DNA of 64,000 nucleotides, from assembly GCA_023457435.1 (NCBI GenBank), contig JAEWLS010000045.1, forward strand, positions 148,506 to 212,505, written 5' to 3'. Position numbers and translations under genes: made by a program. Source of the stretch: Pseudomonadota bacterium (GTDB lineage Bacteria > Pseudomonadota > Alphaproteobacteria > Rhizobiales > Rhizobiaceae). Every line of letters starts with the position of its first letter. Position 1 is the first letter of the stretch. Below the pieces are notes generated by a model. It searched no databases. It saw nothing but the letters and a program-made list of their open reading frames with translations, and had not been told where the DNA came from. This document shows, one piece after another, positions 9,103 through 17,046 of the stretch.

Positions 9103-9966
9103 CTAGAGTCTCTTCCCGAGCCGGCCCGCGAGGTCCTGCACGAACTGCCACGCGACGCGGCCCGAGCGGCTGCCGCGGGTTGTCGCCCATTCCAGCGCCT
9201 CGGCACGCAGCGCCGTGGGCTCGTAGTCGAGCCCGTAGTGGCGAACATAGCCGTCGATCATCTCGAGATACTCGTCCTGCGAGCACTTGTGAAAGCCCAG
9301 CCACAGGCCGAAACGATCCGACAGCGAAACTTTCTCTTCGACCGCTTCGGACGGATTGATGGCGGTCGAGCGCTCGTTCTCAATCATGTCGCGCGGTAGC
9401 AGATGGCGGCGGTTGGACGTCGCGTAGAACACCACATTGTCCGGCCGACCCTCGACGCCGCCCTCGAGCGCGGCCTTAAGCGATTTGTAGGACGTGTCGT
9501 CGTGGTCGAACGACAGGTCGTCGCAGAACAGGATGAAGCGGTGCGGCGTGGACTTCAGGATCGTCAGCAGCGCAGGCAGGCTGTCGATGTCCTCGCGGTG
9601 GATCTCGACCAGCTTCAGCGAGGCGGCAGAACCGGCCGCGACGAGCGCATGAGCCGCCTTGACCAGCGATGACTTGCCCATGCCTCGCGCGCCCCACAAA
9701 AGCACGTTGTTGGCTGGCAGCCCGTCAGCGAAGCGCTGCGTGTTCTCGACCAGGATGTTGCGCACCCGGTCGACGCCGCGGATCAGCCCGATATCGACGC
9801 GATTGACCTTTCGGACCGGCTCGAGAACACGCCGCTCCGGCGCCCACACAAAACACTCGGCCGCATCGAGGTCGATCGCCGGTTCCGGCTGCGGGCCGAG
9901 CCTTTCCAGCGCCGCGATGATGCGGTCCAGCCTGGCAGCGATGTCGGTTTCGGTGCGCTCGTTCAC
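9103..9966 (-). CDS. AAA ATPase of the DUF815 family
   Basis: The 287-residue cytosolic P-loop ATPase has Walker A GARGMGKSS (about 98-106), Walker B-like FILFCDDLSF and a sensor region FYATSNRRHLLP. The family is common in bacteria and has no settled role. The gene is convergent with the LysM/LytM gene and divergent from yajC, so it is probably monocistronic. Confidence 0.85.
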   Translation of the reverse strand: MNERTETDIAARLDRIIAALERLGPQPEPAIDLDAAECFVWAPERRVLEPVRKVNRVDIGLIRGVDRVRNILVENTQRFADGLPANNVLLWGARGMGKSSLVKAAHALVAAGSAASLKLVEIHREDIDSLPALLTILKSTPHRFILFCDDLSFDHDDTSYKSLKAALEGGVEGRPDNVVFYATSNRRHLLPRDMIENERSTAINPSEAVEEKVSLSDRFGLWLGFHKCSQDEYLEMIDGYVRHYGLDYEPTALRAEALEWATTRGSRSGRVAWQFVQDLAGRLGKRL

Positions 9967-10049
9967 GCGGTCCCTCGCATGGCGTCTAGGGGAAGGGCGG
10001 GCGGCATAACACGCGCGCCGTGCCGCGGCAAAGCGCGCCGGCGCTTCGG

Positions 10050-10077
10050 TTGCAATGGTCGCGCCAATGTCTATATT
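10050..10077 (+). promoter_or_regulatory. candidate sigma-70 promoter for yajC-secDF
   Basis: TTGCAA at 10050-10055 and TATATT at 10072-10077 are separated by 16 bp, about 65 bp upstream of yajC in the divergent gap with the DUF815 gene. Sequence match only. Confidence 0.45.
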
Positions 10078-10141
10078 CGCGCCGATTTCGCGGCCGGTCG
10101 TGCACTAGCGGCTACCGCGCCTTTCCTTTCAGGAGATATGC

Positions 10142-10480
10142 ATGCTCGTTACACCGGCATTCGCCCAGACGGGCGCAGGCGGCGCACCCGATATTCTGGT
10201 CAGCATCCTGCCCTTCGTACTGATCTTCGTGGTCATGTATTTCCTGATCATCCGTCCGCAGCGGACGCAGATGAAGAAGCGCAGCGAGATGCTGGCGGCC
10301 GTTCGGCGCGGCGATACGGTGGTGACTGGCGGCGGTCTCATCGGCAAGGTGACCAAGGTGATGGACGACAACGAGCTCGAAATCGATCTCGGCGGCATGA
10401 AGGTTACGGCGCTGCGCGCAACGATCGCCGACGTACGCGTCAAGGGCGAGCCGGTCGCGAATCAGAACGCCAAGAAATAG
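10142..10480 (+). CDS. yajC: preprotein translocase subunit YajC
   Basis: YajC is the small inner-membrane partner of SecDF in the holotranslocon. The 112-residue protein has one TM helix (about 18-38), then the family pattern MYFLIIRPQRTQMKKR and a GDTVVTGGGLIGKV soluble domain. An AGGAG site precedes the ATG. It heads the yajC-secDF unit. Confidence 0.95.
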   Translation: MLVTPAFAQTGAGGAPDILVSILPFVLIFVVMYFLIIRPQRTQMKKRSEMLAAVRRGDTVVTGGGLIGKVTKVMDDNELEIDLGGMKVTALRATIADVRVKGEPVANQNAKK

Positions 10481-10542
10481 CCCCATTATGAGCGGAGCCC
10501 GACGGGCTTCGCGACGCTGCCGGGCACGATCGGACTGCTTAC

Positions 10543-13101
10543 ATGCTTTATTTCTCGCGGTGGAAGACGATCTCGATCTGGGCGGCAGTGCTGCTCGGCC
10601 TGTTGCTCGCGGCACCGAACCTGTTCTCGACCGCCACGCTCGACCGTCTGCCTGACTGGTTGCCGAAGCGTCAGATGACGCTCGGTCTCGACCTCCAGGG
10701 CGGCTCGCATATCCTGCTCCAGGTCGATCAGCAGGATTTGATCGACGACAGGCTCGAGGTCGTCCGCGACGACATCCGCACGATGCTGCGCGATGCGCGC
10801 GTAGGCTATACCGGACTGACCGGCAGCGGCCAGACCGTGCAGGTGCGAATCCGCGACGCCGCGCAGGTCGAAGCTGCGCGCACCGCGCTCGCGCCGCTCG
10901 TGCAGCCCGTCTCCTCCGGCGTATTTGGCAGCGGCTCGGTCGTCGAACTGTCGTTCAGCGAGCCTGAGCCCGGCCTGTTCCGCTACCAGCTGACGCCCGA
11001 GGGCATCACCTACCGCACGAATTCGGCACTGACGCAGTCGATCGAAGTCGTCTCGCGCCGCGTCAACGAACTCGGCACCACCGAGCCGATCATCCAGCGC
11101 CAGGGGTCCGACCGCATCGTTGTCCAGGTGCCCGGCCTTCAGGACCCGCAGCGTCTGAAGGACATTCTCGGCCAGACGGCGAAGCTGACCTTCCAGATGG
11201 TCGACCAGTCGATGCCGGTGCAGGAGGCGATCGCCAACCGCCCGCCGGCCGGCACGGCGATCATGTACTCGACCGACGATCCGCCGGTTCCCTACCTCAT
11301 CGAGAACCGGGTCATCGTTTCCGGCGAGAATCTCGTCGACGCGCAGACGAGCTTCGACCAGCGCACCAACGAGCCAGTCGTCTCGTTCCGCTTCGACAAT
11401 CAGGGCGCGACGCGTTTCGGCCAGGCGACGCAGCAGAACGTCGGCCGCCTTTTCGCGATCATTCTCGACGACGAGGTGATCTCGGCGCCGCGTATCAATG
11501 AGCCGATCCTTGGCGGTTCGGGCCAGATTTCGGGCAACTTCACCGTTCAGAGTGCCAACGATCTCGCCGTCCTGCTGCGCGCCGGTGCGCTGCCGGCCGA
11601 CCTGACGATCGTCGAAGAACGCACGGTCGGCCCAAGCCTTGGTGCCGATTCGATCGAGGCCGGTAAGATCGCCTCGATCCTGGCGTGCCTGATCGTTCTC
11701 GTGTTCCTGCTCTCGGCATATGGCACCCTCGGCGCCATTGCCGCGATCGGCATCTCCGCCAACGTGGCGATGATGGTTGCGATCCTGTCGCTCCTTGGCG
11801 CGACGCTGACCTTGCCCGGCATCGCCGGCATCGTGCTGACGATCGGTATGGCGGTCGACTCGAACGTCATCATCTATGAGCGCGTGCGCGAAGAGCGGCG
11901 GCAGGGGCGCTCGATCGTGCAGTCGCTCGATTCGGGCTTCAGGCAGGCCACCTCGACCATCGTCGACGCCAACCTGACGACCCTCATTGCCGCTGTGATC
12001 CTGTTCTATCTGGGCTCCGGTCCGGTGCGCGGCTTTGCCGTGACGCTGGCGATCGGCCTGGTCACGACCGTGTTCACGGCCTTCACGTTCACGCGCTGGA
12101 TGATAGCTATCTGGCTGCGCCGCTCCCGCCCGACCGAGATGCCGCGCGGGCTGGTGAACTACATCCCGTTCGACACGAAGATTTCCTTCATGTCGTTCCG
12201 CAAGATCGCATTCGCTTTCTCGGCGCTGGCCTCCGTGGCCACCGTGGTCCTGTTCCTGGTCGTGCCGATGAACCTCGGCATCGACTTCCGCGGCGGCTCG
12301 CTGATCGAGGTGCAGGCGAAGGGTTCCGATGCCGATGCGGGCGACGTTCGCGCGCGACTGGAGCAGCTGAACCTCGGCGAGATCCAGGTGCAGGAGTTCG
12401 GCGACCGCGAATTGATGATCCGTATCGGCTCGCAGCAGGGCGGCGACAGCGCTGAGCAGTCGGTGGTCAACCTTGTCCGGGGCGAGCTCGAAGCCGACTA
12501 CGAGTTCCGGCGCACCGAAGTCGTCGGACCCACCGTGTCTGCGGAGCTCGCGCGCAACGGCATCATCGGCATTACCGCCGCCATGCTGGCGATGATGGTC
12601 TACATCTGGTTCCGCTTCGAATGGCAGTTCGCCGTGGGCGCGATCATCTCGACGCTGCACGACGTCATCATGATGATGGGCCTGTACGTGCTGACCGGCC
12701 TGGAGTTCAACCTGACGAGCATCGCGGCAGTGCTCACGATCGTCGGCTACTCGATCAACGACACGGTCGTCGTCTACGACCGAATGCGCGAGAACCTTCG
12801 AAAATACAAGAAGATGAGCATTTTTGAGCTGATCGACATGTCGCTCAACCAGACGCTCTCGCGCACGATCCTCACCGGTCTGACGACGCTCGCGGCACTG
12901 GTCGTGCTGTACCTGTTCGGCGGCGAGGTCATCTCCTCGTTCACGGTGGCGATGCTGTTCGGTATCCTGATCGGCACGTACTCGTCGCTCTTCGTGGCCG
13001 CGCCGCTGCTCATTCTCTTCCGCCTGCGGCCGGACACGTTCGAGGCCGAGAAGGCCAAGAGTTCGGCCAAGGACGTGCCGGCAGCGCCGTCGCGGGCCTG
13101 A
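10543..13101 (+). CDS. secDF: protein translocase subunit SecDF (fused)
   Basis: This proton-driven membrane protein pulls secreted polypeptides out of the Sec channel. The 852-residue protein is a natural SecD-SecF fusion. The SecD half has the P1 head (LGLDLQGGSHILLQVD near the start) and an export core with GIAGIVLTIGMAVDSNVIIYE. The SecF half starts near residue 550 with GIDFRGGSLIEVQ and has YSINDTVVVYDRMREN. About twelve TM helices are expected. It follows yajC, and the next two genes lie within 10 bp or overlap, suggesting one operon. Confidence 0.96.
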   Translation: MLYFSRWKTISIWAAVLLGLLLAAPNLFSTATLDRLPDWLPKRQMTLGLDLQGGSHILLQVDQQDLIDDRLEVVRDDIRTMLRDARVGYTGLTGSGQTVQVRIRDAAQVEAARTALAPLVQPVSSGVFGSGSVVELSFSEPEPGLFRYQLTPEGITYRTNSALTQSIEVVSRRVNELGTTEPIIQRQGSDRIVVQVPGLQDPQRLKDILGQTAKLTFQMVDQSMPVQEAIANRPPAGTAIMYSTDDPPVPYLIENRVIVSGENLVDAQTSFDQRTNEPVVSFRFDNQGATRFGQATQQNVGRLFAIILDDEVISAPRINEPILGGSGQISGNFTVQSANDLAVLLRAGALPADLTIVEERTVGPSLGADSIEAGKIASILACLIVLVFLLSAYGTLGAIAAIGISANVAMMVAILSLLGATLTLPGIAGIVLTIGMAVDSNVIIYERVREERRQGRSIVQSLDSGFRQATSTIVDANLTTLIAAVILFYLGSGPVRGFAVTLAIGLVTTVFTAFTFTRWMIAIWLRRSRPTEMPRGLVNYIPFDTKISFMSFRKIAFAFSALASVATVVLFLVVPMNLGIDFRGGSLIEVQAKGSDADAGDVRARLEQLNLGEIQVQEFGDRELMIRIGSQQGGDSAEQSVVNLVRGELEADYEFRRTEVVGPTVSAELARNGIIGITAAMLAMMVYIWFRFEWQFAVGAIISTLHDVIMMMGLYVLTGLEFNLTSIAAVLTIVGYSINDTVVVYDRMRENLRKYKKMSIFELIDMSLNQTLSRTILTGLTTLAALVVLYLFGGEVISSFTVAMLFGILIGTYSSLFVAAPLLILFRLRPDTFEAEKAKSSAKDVPAAPSRA

Positions 13102-13111
13102 TCGGCGGCGC

Positions 13112-13501
13112 ATGGCAGCCGGCCTCGAGATCAGAAAGGCGCACTTCCCGGGACGTGCGCCGATTGACGCGTACGGCAATGGCGGCTTTCGCTTCGCCGA
13201 CATGTCGCATCGCGGCTCGATCCTGTGCCTGCCGTCCGGCATCCACGGTTGGGATCCGGCCGATCCGTTGCAGCTGACGCAAGCCGACTTCGTCAAGGTG
13301 ATCGCCGAGACGTCGGGTATCCAGATTCTTCTCGTCGGCACCGGCCGCGACCTGCGGCCGCTTGGCCCCGGCCTTCGCGCGGCGCTGCGCGAAGCCGGCA
13401 TCTCCGCGGATCCGATGTCGACCGGCGCCGCAGTGCGCACCTACAACGTGCTTCTGGCCGAGGATCGCGCGGTCGGTGCGGCGCTCGTCGCGGTCGATTG
13501 A
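13112..13501 (+). CDS. Mth938-like domain protein (NDUFAF3-related, DUF498)
   Basis: The 129-residue protein is of the Mth938/DUF498 family: central IHGWDPADP, followed by LVGTGRDLRPLGP, and an ending with the expected TGAAVRTYNVLLAEDR. Eukaryotic NDUFAF3 belongs to this family and helps assemble respiratory complex I. It starts 10 bp after secDF, an association known from alphaproteobacteria, and overlaps the next gene by one base. The bacterial function is untested as far as I know. Confidence 0.85.
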   Translation: MAAGLEIRKAHFPGRAPIDAYGNGGFRFADMSHRGSILCLPSGIHGWDPADPLQLTQADFVKVIAETSGIQILLVGTGRDLRPLGPGLRAALREAGISADPMSTGAAVRTYNVLLAEDRAVGAALVAVD

Positions 13502-14325
13502 TGGATACGGCGGCCCACGTCGCCGGGCTGGTGCGCGAGGCCGATCCGGCGCGGTACCTTTCCGCACTCTACGCACCGGAGACGTCGCGGCGCGCGCTTC
13601 TCGCCCTCTACGCCTTCAATGCCGAGATCGCTGCGGTGCGCGACCGGATCCGGGAGCCGGCCGCAGGCGAGATTCGGCTGCAATGGTGGAACGACGCCAT
13701 CGCCGCCGCAGAGCCGACCGGGAATCCGGTGGCGGACGAACTCATCGCGGCAAAGCAGCGGCATGCGCTGCCGGCGGCGTCGTTCCAGTCGCTGCTCGAT
13801 GCGCGCATTTTCGATCTGTATCAGGATCCGATGCCCGATCGAGGCACGCTTGAAGGATATCTGGGCGAGACCCGCTCGGCGCTGATCCAGCTCGCGGCGC
13901 TGGTCCTCGATCCGGTCGCCGCCCCGGGCGTTGCCGACGCCGCGGGGCACGCCGGATGCGCGCTCGGCATCGCCGAGATACTGCGCGATCTGCCGGCTCA
14001 GCGGCACCGTCAGCAATGCCTCGTTCCCGGCGACATCCTCGCTGCGGCGGGGCTGGATGCGGCAGGCTTCCTGGCCGGTGAAACGGGTGCGGAAAGGGGC
14101 GTCGCCGCGATGGGCGCGCTGGGCGCCGAACATCTCAGGGCGTTCAGGGGGCTTGCAGCCGCGCTGCCCGCGTCGCTCCGGCCTGCGTTCCTGCCGGTCG
14201 CGACCGCTGCGCCGACCTTTGCTGCCGCGGAGAGGCTCGGCCGCCGTGCACTCGACGAGCGGCCGGCCGTGTCGCCCCTGCGAATCCAGTGGCGGATGTT
14301 CGCGGCAGCCCGCGGCCGCTGGTGA
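13501..14325 (+). CDS. squalene/phytoene synthase-family protein (NDUFAF6-like)
   Basis: The 274-residue protein has the trans-isoprenyl synthase fold pattern: RRALLALYAFNAEIAAVRD near the N-terminus and GCALGIAEILRDLPA in the middle. True synthases carry two DXXXD motifs; here the first is reduced to an Asn/Glu-bearing version (FNAEI) and the second is not canonical. That fits the NDUFAF6-like branch (complex I assembly factor in mitochondria) better than a carotenoid enzyme. The start is the ATG overlapping the Mth938-like stop, although the frame is open further upstream. It ends directly against the trmFO stop. Confidence 0.8.
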   Translation: MDTAAHVAGLVREADPARYLSALYAPETSRRALLALYAFNAEIAAVRDRIREPAAGEIRLQWWNDAIAAAEPTGNPVADELIAAKQRHALPAASFQSLLDARIFDLYQDPMPDRGTLEGYLGETRSALIQLAALVLDPVAAPGVADAAGHAGCALGIAEILRDLPAQRHRQQCLVPGDILAAAGLDAAGFLAGETGAERGVAAMGALGAEHLRAFRGLAAALPASLRPAFLPVATAAPTFAAAERLGRRALDERPAVSPLRIQWRMFAAARGRW

Positions 14326-15735
14326 CTATTCGGCGGCGATTGCGGGCGCCGGGAGGCCGAGCCAGGCGCGGCAGTCGGCCAGCGCACGAGCGGTGATCGC
14401 CTGACGCTTGGCTATCGTCTTGTCCTTGCCGCGCACGCGCCGGCCCTCGAACTTCGGCGCCTCGACGGGCGGGAACAGCCCGAAATTGACGTTCATAGGC
14501 TGGAACGAGCGCTTGCCTGGCTCGTCGTCGGAGACGACGTGCCCGCCGGTGATGTGGTTGAGGAGCGCGCCGAAGGCCGTCGTCGCTGGCGGCAGGGCAG
14601 GGGCCTGGCCGAGGCGCTCGGCGGCGGCGAAACGTCCGGCGAGCAGGCCGATGGCGGCGCTTTCGACATAACCCTCGCATCCGGTGATCTGTCCGGCGAA
14701 ACGCAGGCCGGGCCGTCCTTTCAATTGGAGCGACCCGTCGAGCAGTGTCGGCGAATTGATGTAGGTGTTGCGGTGCAGTCCGCCGAGTCGGGCGAACTCG
14801 GCGTTCTCGAGTCCCGGGATCATCCGGAAAATACGCGTCTGCTCGCCGTGCTTCAGCTTCGTCTGGAAGCCGACCATGTTGTAGAGCGTGCCCAGCGCAT
14901 TATCCATCCGCAGCTGGACGACGGCATACGCCTTGACCGTCGGGTTATGGGCGTTCGTCAGGCCGATCGGCTTCATCGGCCCATGGCGCAAGGTCTCGAC
15001 ACCGCGCTCCGCCATGACCTCGATCGGCAGGCATCCATCGAAATAGGGCGTGCCCTCCCATTCCTTGAACTCGGTCTTGGCGCCGGCGATCAGCGCCGCG
15101 ACGAAGGCCTCGTACTGCTCCTTGTCCATGGGGCAGTTCAGGTAGTCCTTGCCGGTGCCGCCGGGTCCCGCTTTGTCGTAGCGCGACTGAAACCAGGCCT
15201 TGTCGAGGTCGATACTGTCGAAATGCACGATCGGCGCGATTGCGTCGAAGAATGCGAGCGCGTCTGCGCCAGTTGCGGCGCGGATGGCTTCGGCCAGCGA
15301 CGGTGCCGTCAGCGGGCCGGTGGCGATGATCGCCTGGTCCCAGTCTGCCGGGGGCAGCCCGGTGACCTCCTCGCGCGCGATGGAAATGAGCGGATGCGAC
15401 TCGATCTTCCGCGTCACGGCTGCCGAGAAGCCCTCGCGGTCGACAGCGAGAGCTCCGCCGGCCGGAACCTGGTTGGCGTCTCCCGACGCCATGACGATCG
15501 AGTTCGCCAGCCGCAGTTCTGCATGAAGCAGGCCAACCGCGTTGTTCTCCGCGTCGTCGGAGCGGAAGGAATTGGAGCACACGAGCTCGGCAAGGCTGTC
15601 GGTCTTGTGTGCATCGGTACCGCGGACCGGCCGCATTTCATGCAAAATCACCGGTACGCCGGCGTTGGCTATCTGCCACGCAGCTTCAGAACCGGCGAGG
15701 CCGCCACCGATGACATGGATTGGTCTAGTGCTCAT
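14326..15735 (-). CDS. trmFO: methylenetetrahydrofolate--tRNA-(uracil-5-)-methyltransferase
   Basis: TrmFO makes ribothymidine at tRNA position 54 using FAD and methylene-THF. The 469-residue protein begins with the dinucleotide-binding VIGGGLAGSEAAWQIA and has the family landmarks CSNSFRSDDAENNAVG and GLRFAGQITGCEGYVESAA. The chosen ATG at 15735 places the FAD motif at the N-terminus; the upstream frame extension has no support. It converges with the previous gene with no base between the stop codons. Confidence 0.95.
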   Translation of the reverse strand: MSTRPIHVIGGGLAGSEAAWQIANAGVPVILHEMRPVRGTDAHKTDSLAELVCSNSFRSDDAENNAVGLLHAELRLANSIVMASGDANQVPAGGALAVDREGFSAAVTRKIESHPLISIAREEVTGLPPADWDQAIIATGPLTAPSLAEAIRAATGADALAFFDAIAPIVHFDSIDLDKAWFQSRYDKAGPGGTGKDYLNCPMDKEQYEAFVAALIAGAKTEFKEWEGTPYFDGCLPIEVMAERGVETLRHGPMKPIGLTNAHNPTVKAYAVVQLRMDNALGTLYNMVGFQTKLKHGEQTRIFRMIPGLENAEFARLGGLHRNTYINSPTLLDGSLQLKGRPGLRFAGQITGCEGYVESAAIGLLAGRFAAAERLGQAPALPPATTAFGALLNHITGGHVVSDDEPGKRSFQPMNVNFGLFPPVEAPKFEGRRVRGKDKTIAKRQAITARALADCRAWLGLPAPAIAAE

Positions 15736-15861
15736 GCAGGGGGAATAGGCTCGCGACCTGCTCAAATCAACCGCCCGGCGATGCGCCATGCGCCTTACGG
15801 CGTCCAGCAGTGTTGCCCAAATGCAATTGTGCGCCGTAAGGTCAGTGGCTAGCGTCGCGCC

Positions 15862-16476
15862 ATGTTCGTCGCACACTTCCGCCGCTTCGGCGTAGCATTG
15901 CTTGCACTCGCGGGCACCTCGCTGGGCGGGTGCGCCACTGGCGCGGTTTCGGATCACGGCTACTCGGGGCCGATCCAGACGAAGTTCGTTGCCTGCTACG
16001 GCTATGGCTGTCGCATCGAGAAGCGCTATCCGATCACACAGACGGCTGCCGATCGGCTGGCCGCCATCATGGAGGAGGGGAAGGCGTCGCCCGAAGCCGA
16101 GCGCGAGGCGATCCGCAAGGCGGTGGCCTATGTCGAAGAGCTGTCGGCCGCAGCGATCGGTGCGCGCGACCAGGCGAAATCGCCGGTGCTTGCGACCAAC
16201 GACAAGGGTCAGATGGACTGCATCGACGAGTCGACCAACACGCGGCACGTCATGCTTTATCTCGCCTCACGCGGCCTGATGTCATACCACACCGTGCAGG
16301 ACAGCGTGACCCGCGGAGCCCTCATAGACGGTCGCTATCCTCACTGGACGGCCGTCGTGAAGGACCAGGCCGGCAAGAAGTGGGCCGTCGATAGCTGGTA
16401 CGAACCGGCCGGTGGACTGCCCGACGTCATGGAGCTCGCATACTGGCGAAGCCGCGGCGTCTGGGGCGAACGCTAG
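15862..16476 (+). CDS. exported lipoprotein with possible Cys-His-Asp triad
   Basis: The 204-residue protein has a signal peptide with lipobox LGGC (Cys24), so it is probably anchored in the envelope. The mature part has three spaced motifs, DCIDES (Cys120), YPHWTAVV (His161) and WAVDSW (Asp177). Their order and local sequence resemble the catalytic triad of transglutaminase-like or papain-fold cysteine peptidases; that is inference from motifs. I do not recognise a named family. It is divergent from trmFO and convergent with the DUF1127 gene. Confidence 0.7.
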   Translation: MFVAHFRRFGVALLALAGTSLGGCATGAVSDHGYSGPIQTKFVACYGYGCRIEKRYPITQTAADRLAAIMEEGKASPEAEREAIRKAVAYVEELSAAAIGARDQAKSPVLATNDKGQMDCIDESTNTRHVMLYLASRGLMSYHTVQDSVTRGALIDGRYPHWTAVVKDQAGKKWAVDSWYEPAGGLPDVMELAYWRSRGVWGER

Positions 16477-16545
16477 ACACAATCCAAGCTCGGAAAAGAC
16501 AGGAGCGCGGCGCGCCCTTTTTCGTTTCTGCGCGTGACCAACGCC

Positions 16546-16587
16546 AAAAAAAACAACACCCGCCGGGGGAGGAGATCCGGCGGGTGT
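16546..16587 (-). terminator. rho-independent terminator of the DUF1127/sRNA transcript
   Basis: On the - strand an 11-bp perfect stem (16577-16587 with 16556-16566) is followed by TGTTTTTTTT. Its loop contains CTCCTCCC, so this terminator is also the last hairpin of the RNA described at 16546-16683. Confidence 0.8.
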
Positions 16588-16683
16588 CGTTTGGGCGACC
16601 GGCTTCTCGGGAGGAGGAGAAAGAGCCGGTCCTATTCGCCGTCACCTGGGAGGAGGTAGGCTTCGACGAAATCTCTGAATTCG
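16546..16683 (-). ncRNA. CcsR/cuckoo-like sRNA hairpins in the 3' region of the DUF1127 gene
   Basis: Between the DUF1127 stop and the terminator, the - strand carries CCTCCTCCC at 16648-16656 and 16609-16617 and CTCCTCCC at 16567-16574. Each lies in the loop of an inverted repeat: a small ACCT/AGGT stem, an 8-bp GACCGGCT/AGCCGGTC stem (16597-16604 with 16624-16631), and the terminator stem. DUF1127 genes of Rhodobacter (ccaF1) are co-transcribed with CcsR sRNAs that have this loop motif and anti-Shine-Dalgarno character. The match in both context and motif is strong; processing into separate RNAs is inference. Confidence 0.65.
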
Positions 16684-16824
16684 TTAGACCGACTTGCGGG
16701 CGACGAAGTGAATGTCGCCGCGGGCGATGCCCAGGTCGGAGAGTTCGCGGTTGGACAGGCGGTTCAGCTCGCTCACGGTCTCGCGGTAGCGGCGCCAGTT
16801 GCGGTAATTGCGGATCAGGTTCAT
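16684..16824 (-). CDS. small DUF1127 protein
   Basis: A 46-residue Arg-rich protein starting MNLIRNYRNWRRYRETVSEL and containing the DUF1127 core LSNRELSDLGIARGDI. Relatives such as Rhodobacter CcaF1 are small RNA-binding, stress-linked proteins. It is too short for routine gene finders. The 3' region carries the sRNA-like hairpins. The 222-bp gap to the DUF2157 gene holds its promoter region and an inverted repeat. Confidence 0.85.
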   Translation of the reverse strand: MNLIRNYRNWRRYRETVSELNRLSNRELSDLGIARGDIHFVARKSV

Positions 16825-16908
16825 CTCGTTCACGTCTTTCGTCTTCAATCGTCTGCGTGTTTGTGACCCCTACATAGTCAGTGTCCCTGGCTGGCGGAAG
16901 CGCGCATG

Positions 16909-16941
16909 TTGCATAGCACCATTGCGTTTTGTGCAATGCAA
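16909..16941. repeat. imperfect inverted repeat between divergent genes
   Basis: Arms TTGCATAGCACCA (16909-16921) and TTGTGCAATGCAA (16929-16941) match at 11 of 13 positions when one is reversed. It lies between the divergent DUF1127 and DUF2157 genes and could be an operator. The regulator is unknown. Confidence 0.4.
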
Positions 16942-17046
16942 AAAACACGGGATTTGCCGGGTTGCGGTAACCGAACTTTAACGAAATGAAGGCGGCTAGG
17001 CGGAAGCTCTCCGAAGCGCTATGAGGAGGCGGGACGGGGCTCGAAC

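Noticed and set aside
10486..13440. A 984-codon open frame on the - strand opposite secDF
   Set aside because: It is a GC-rich shadow of secDF: its translation is low-complexity Arg/His/Asp, and the + strand gene is certain.
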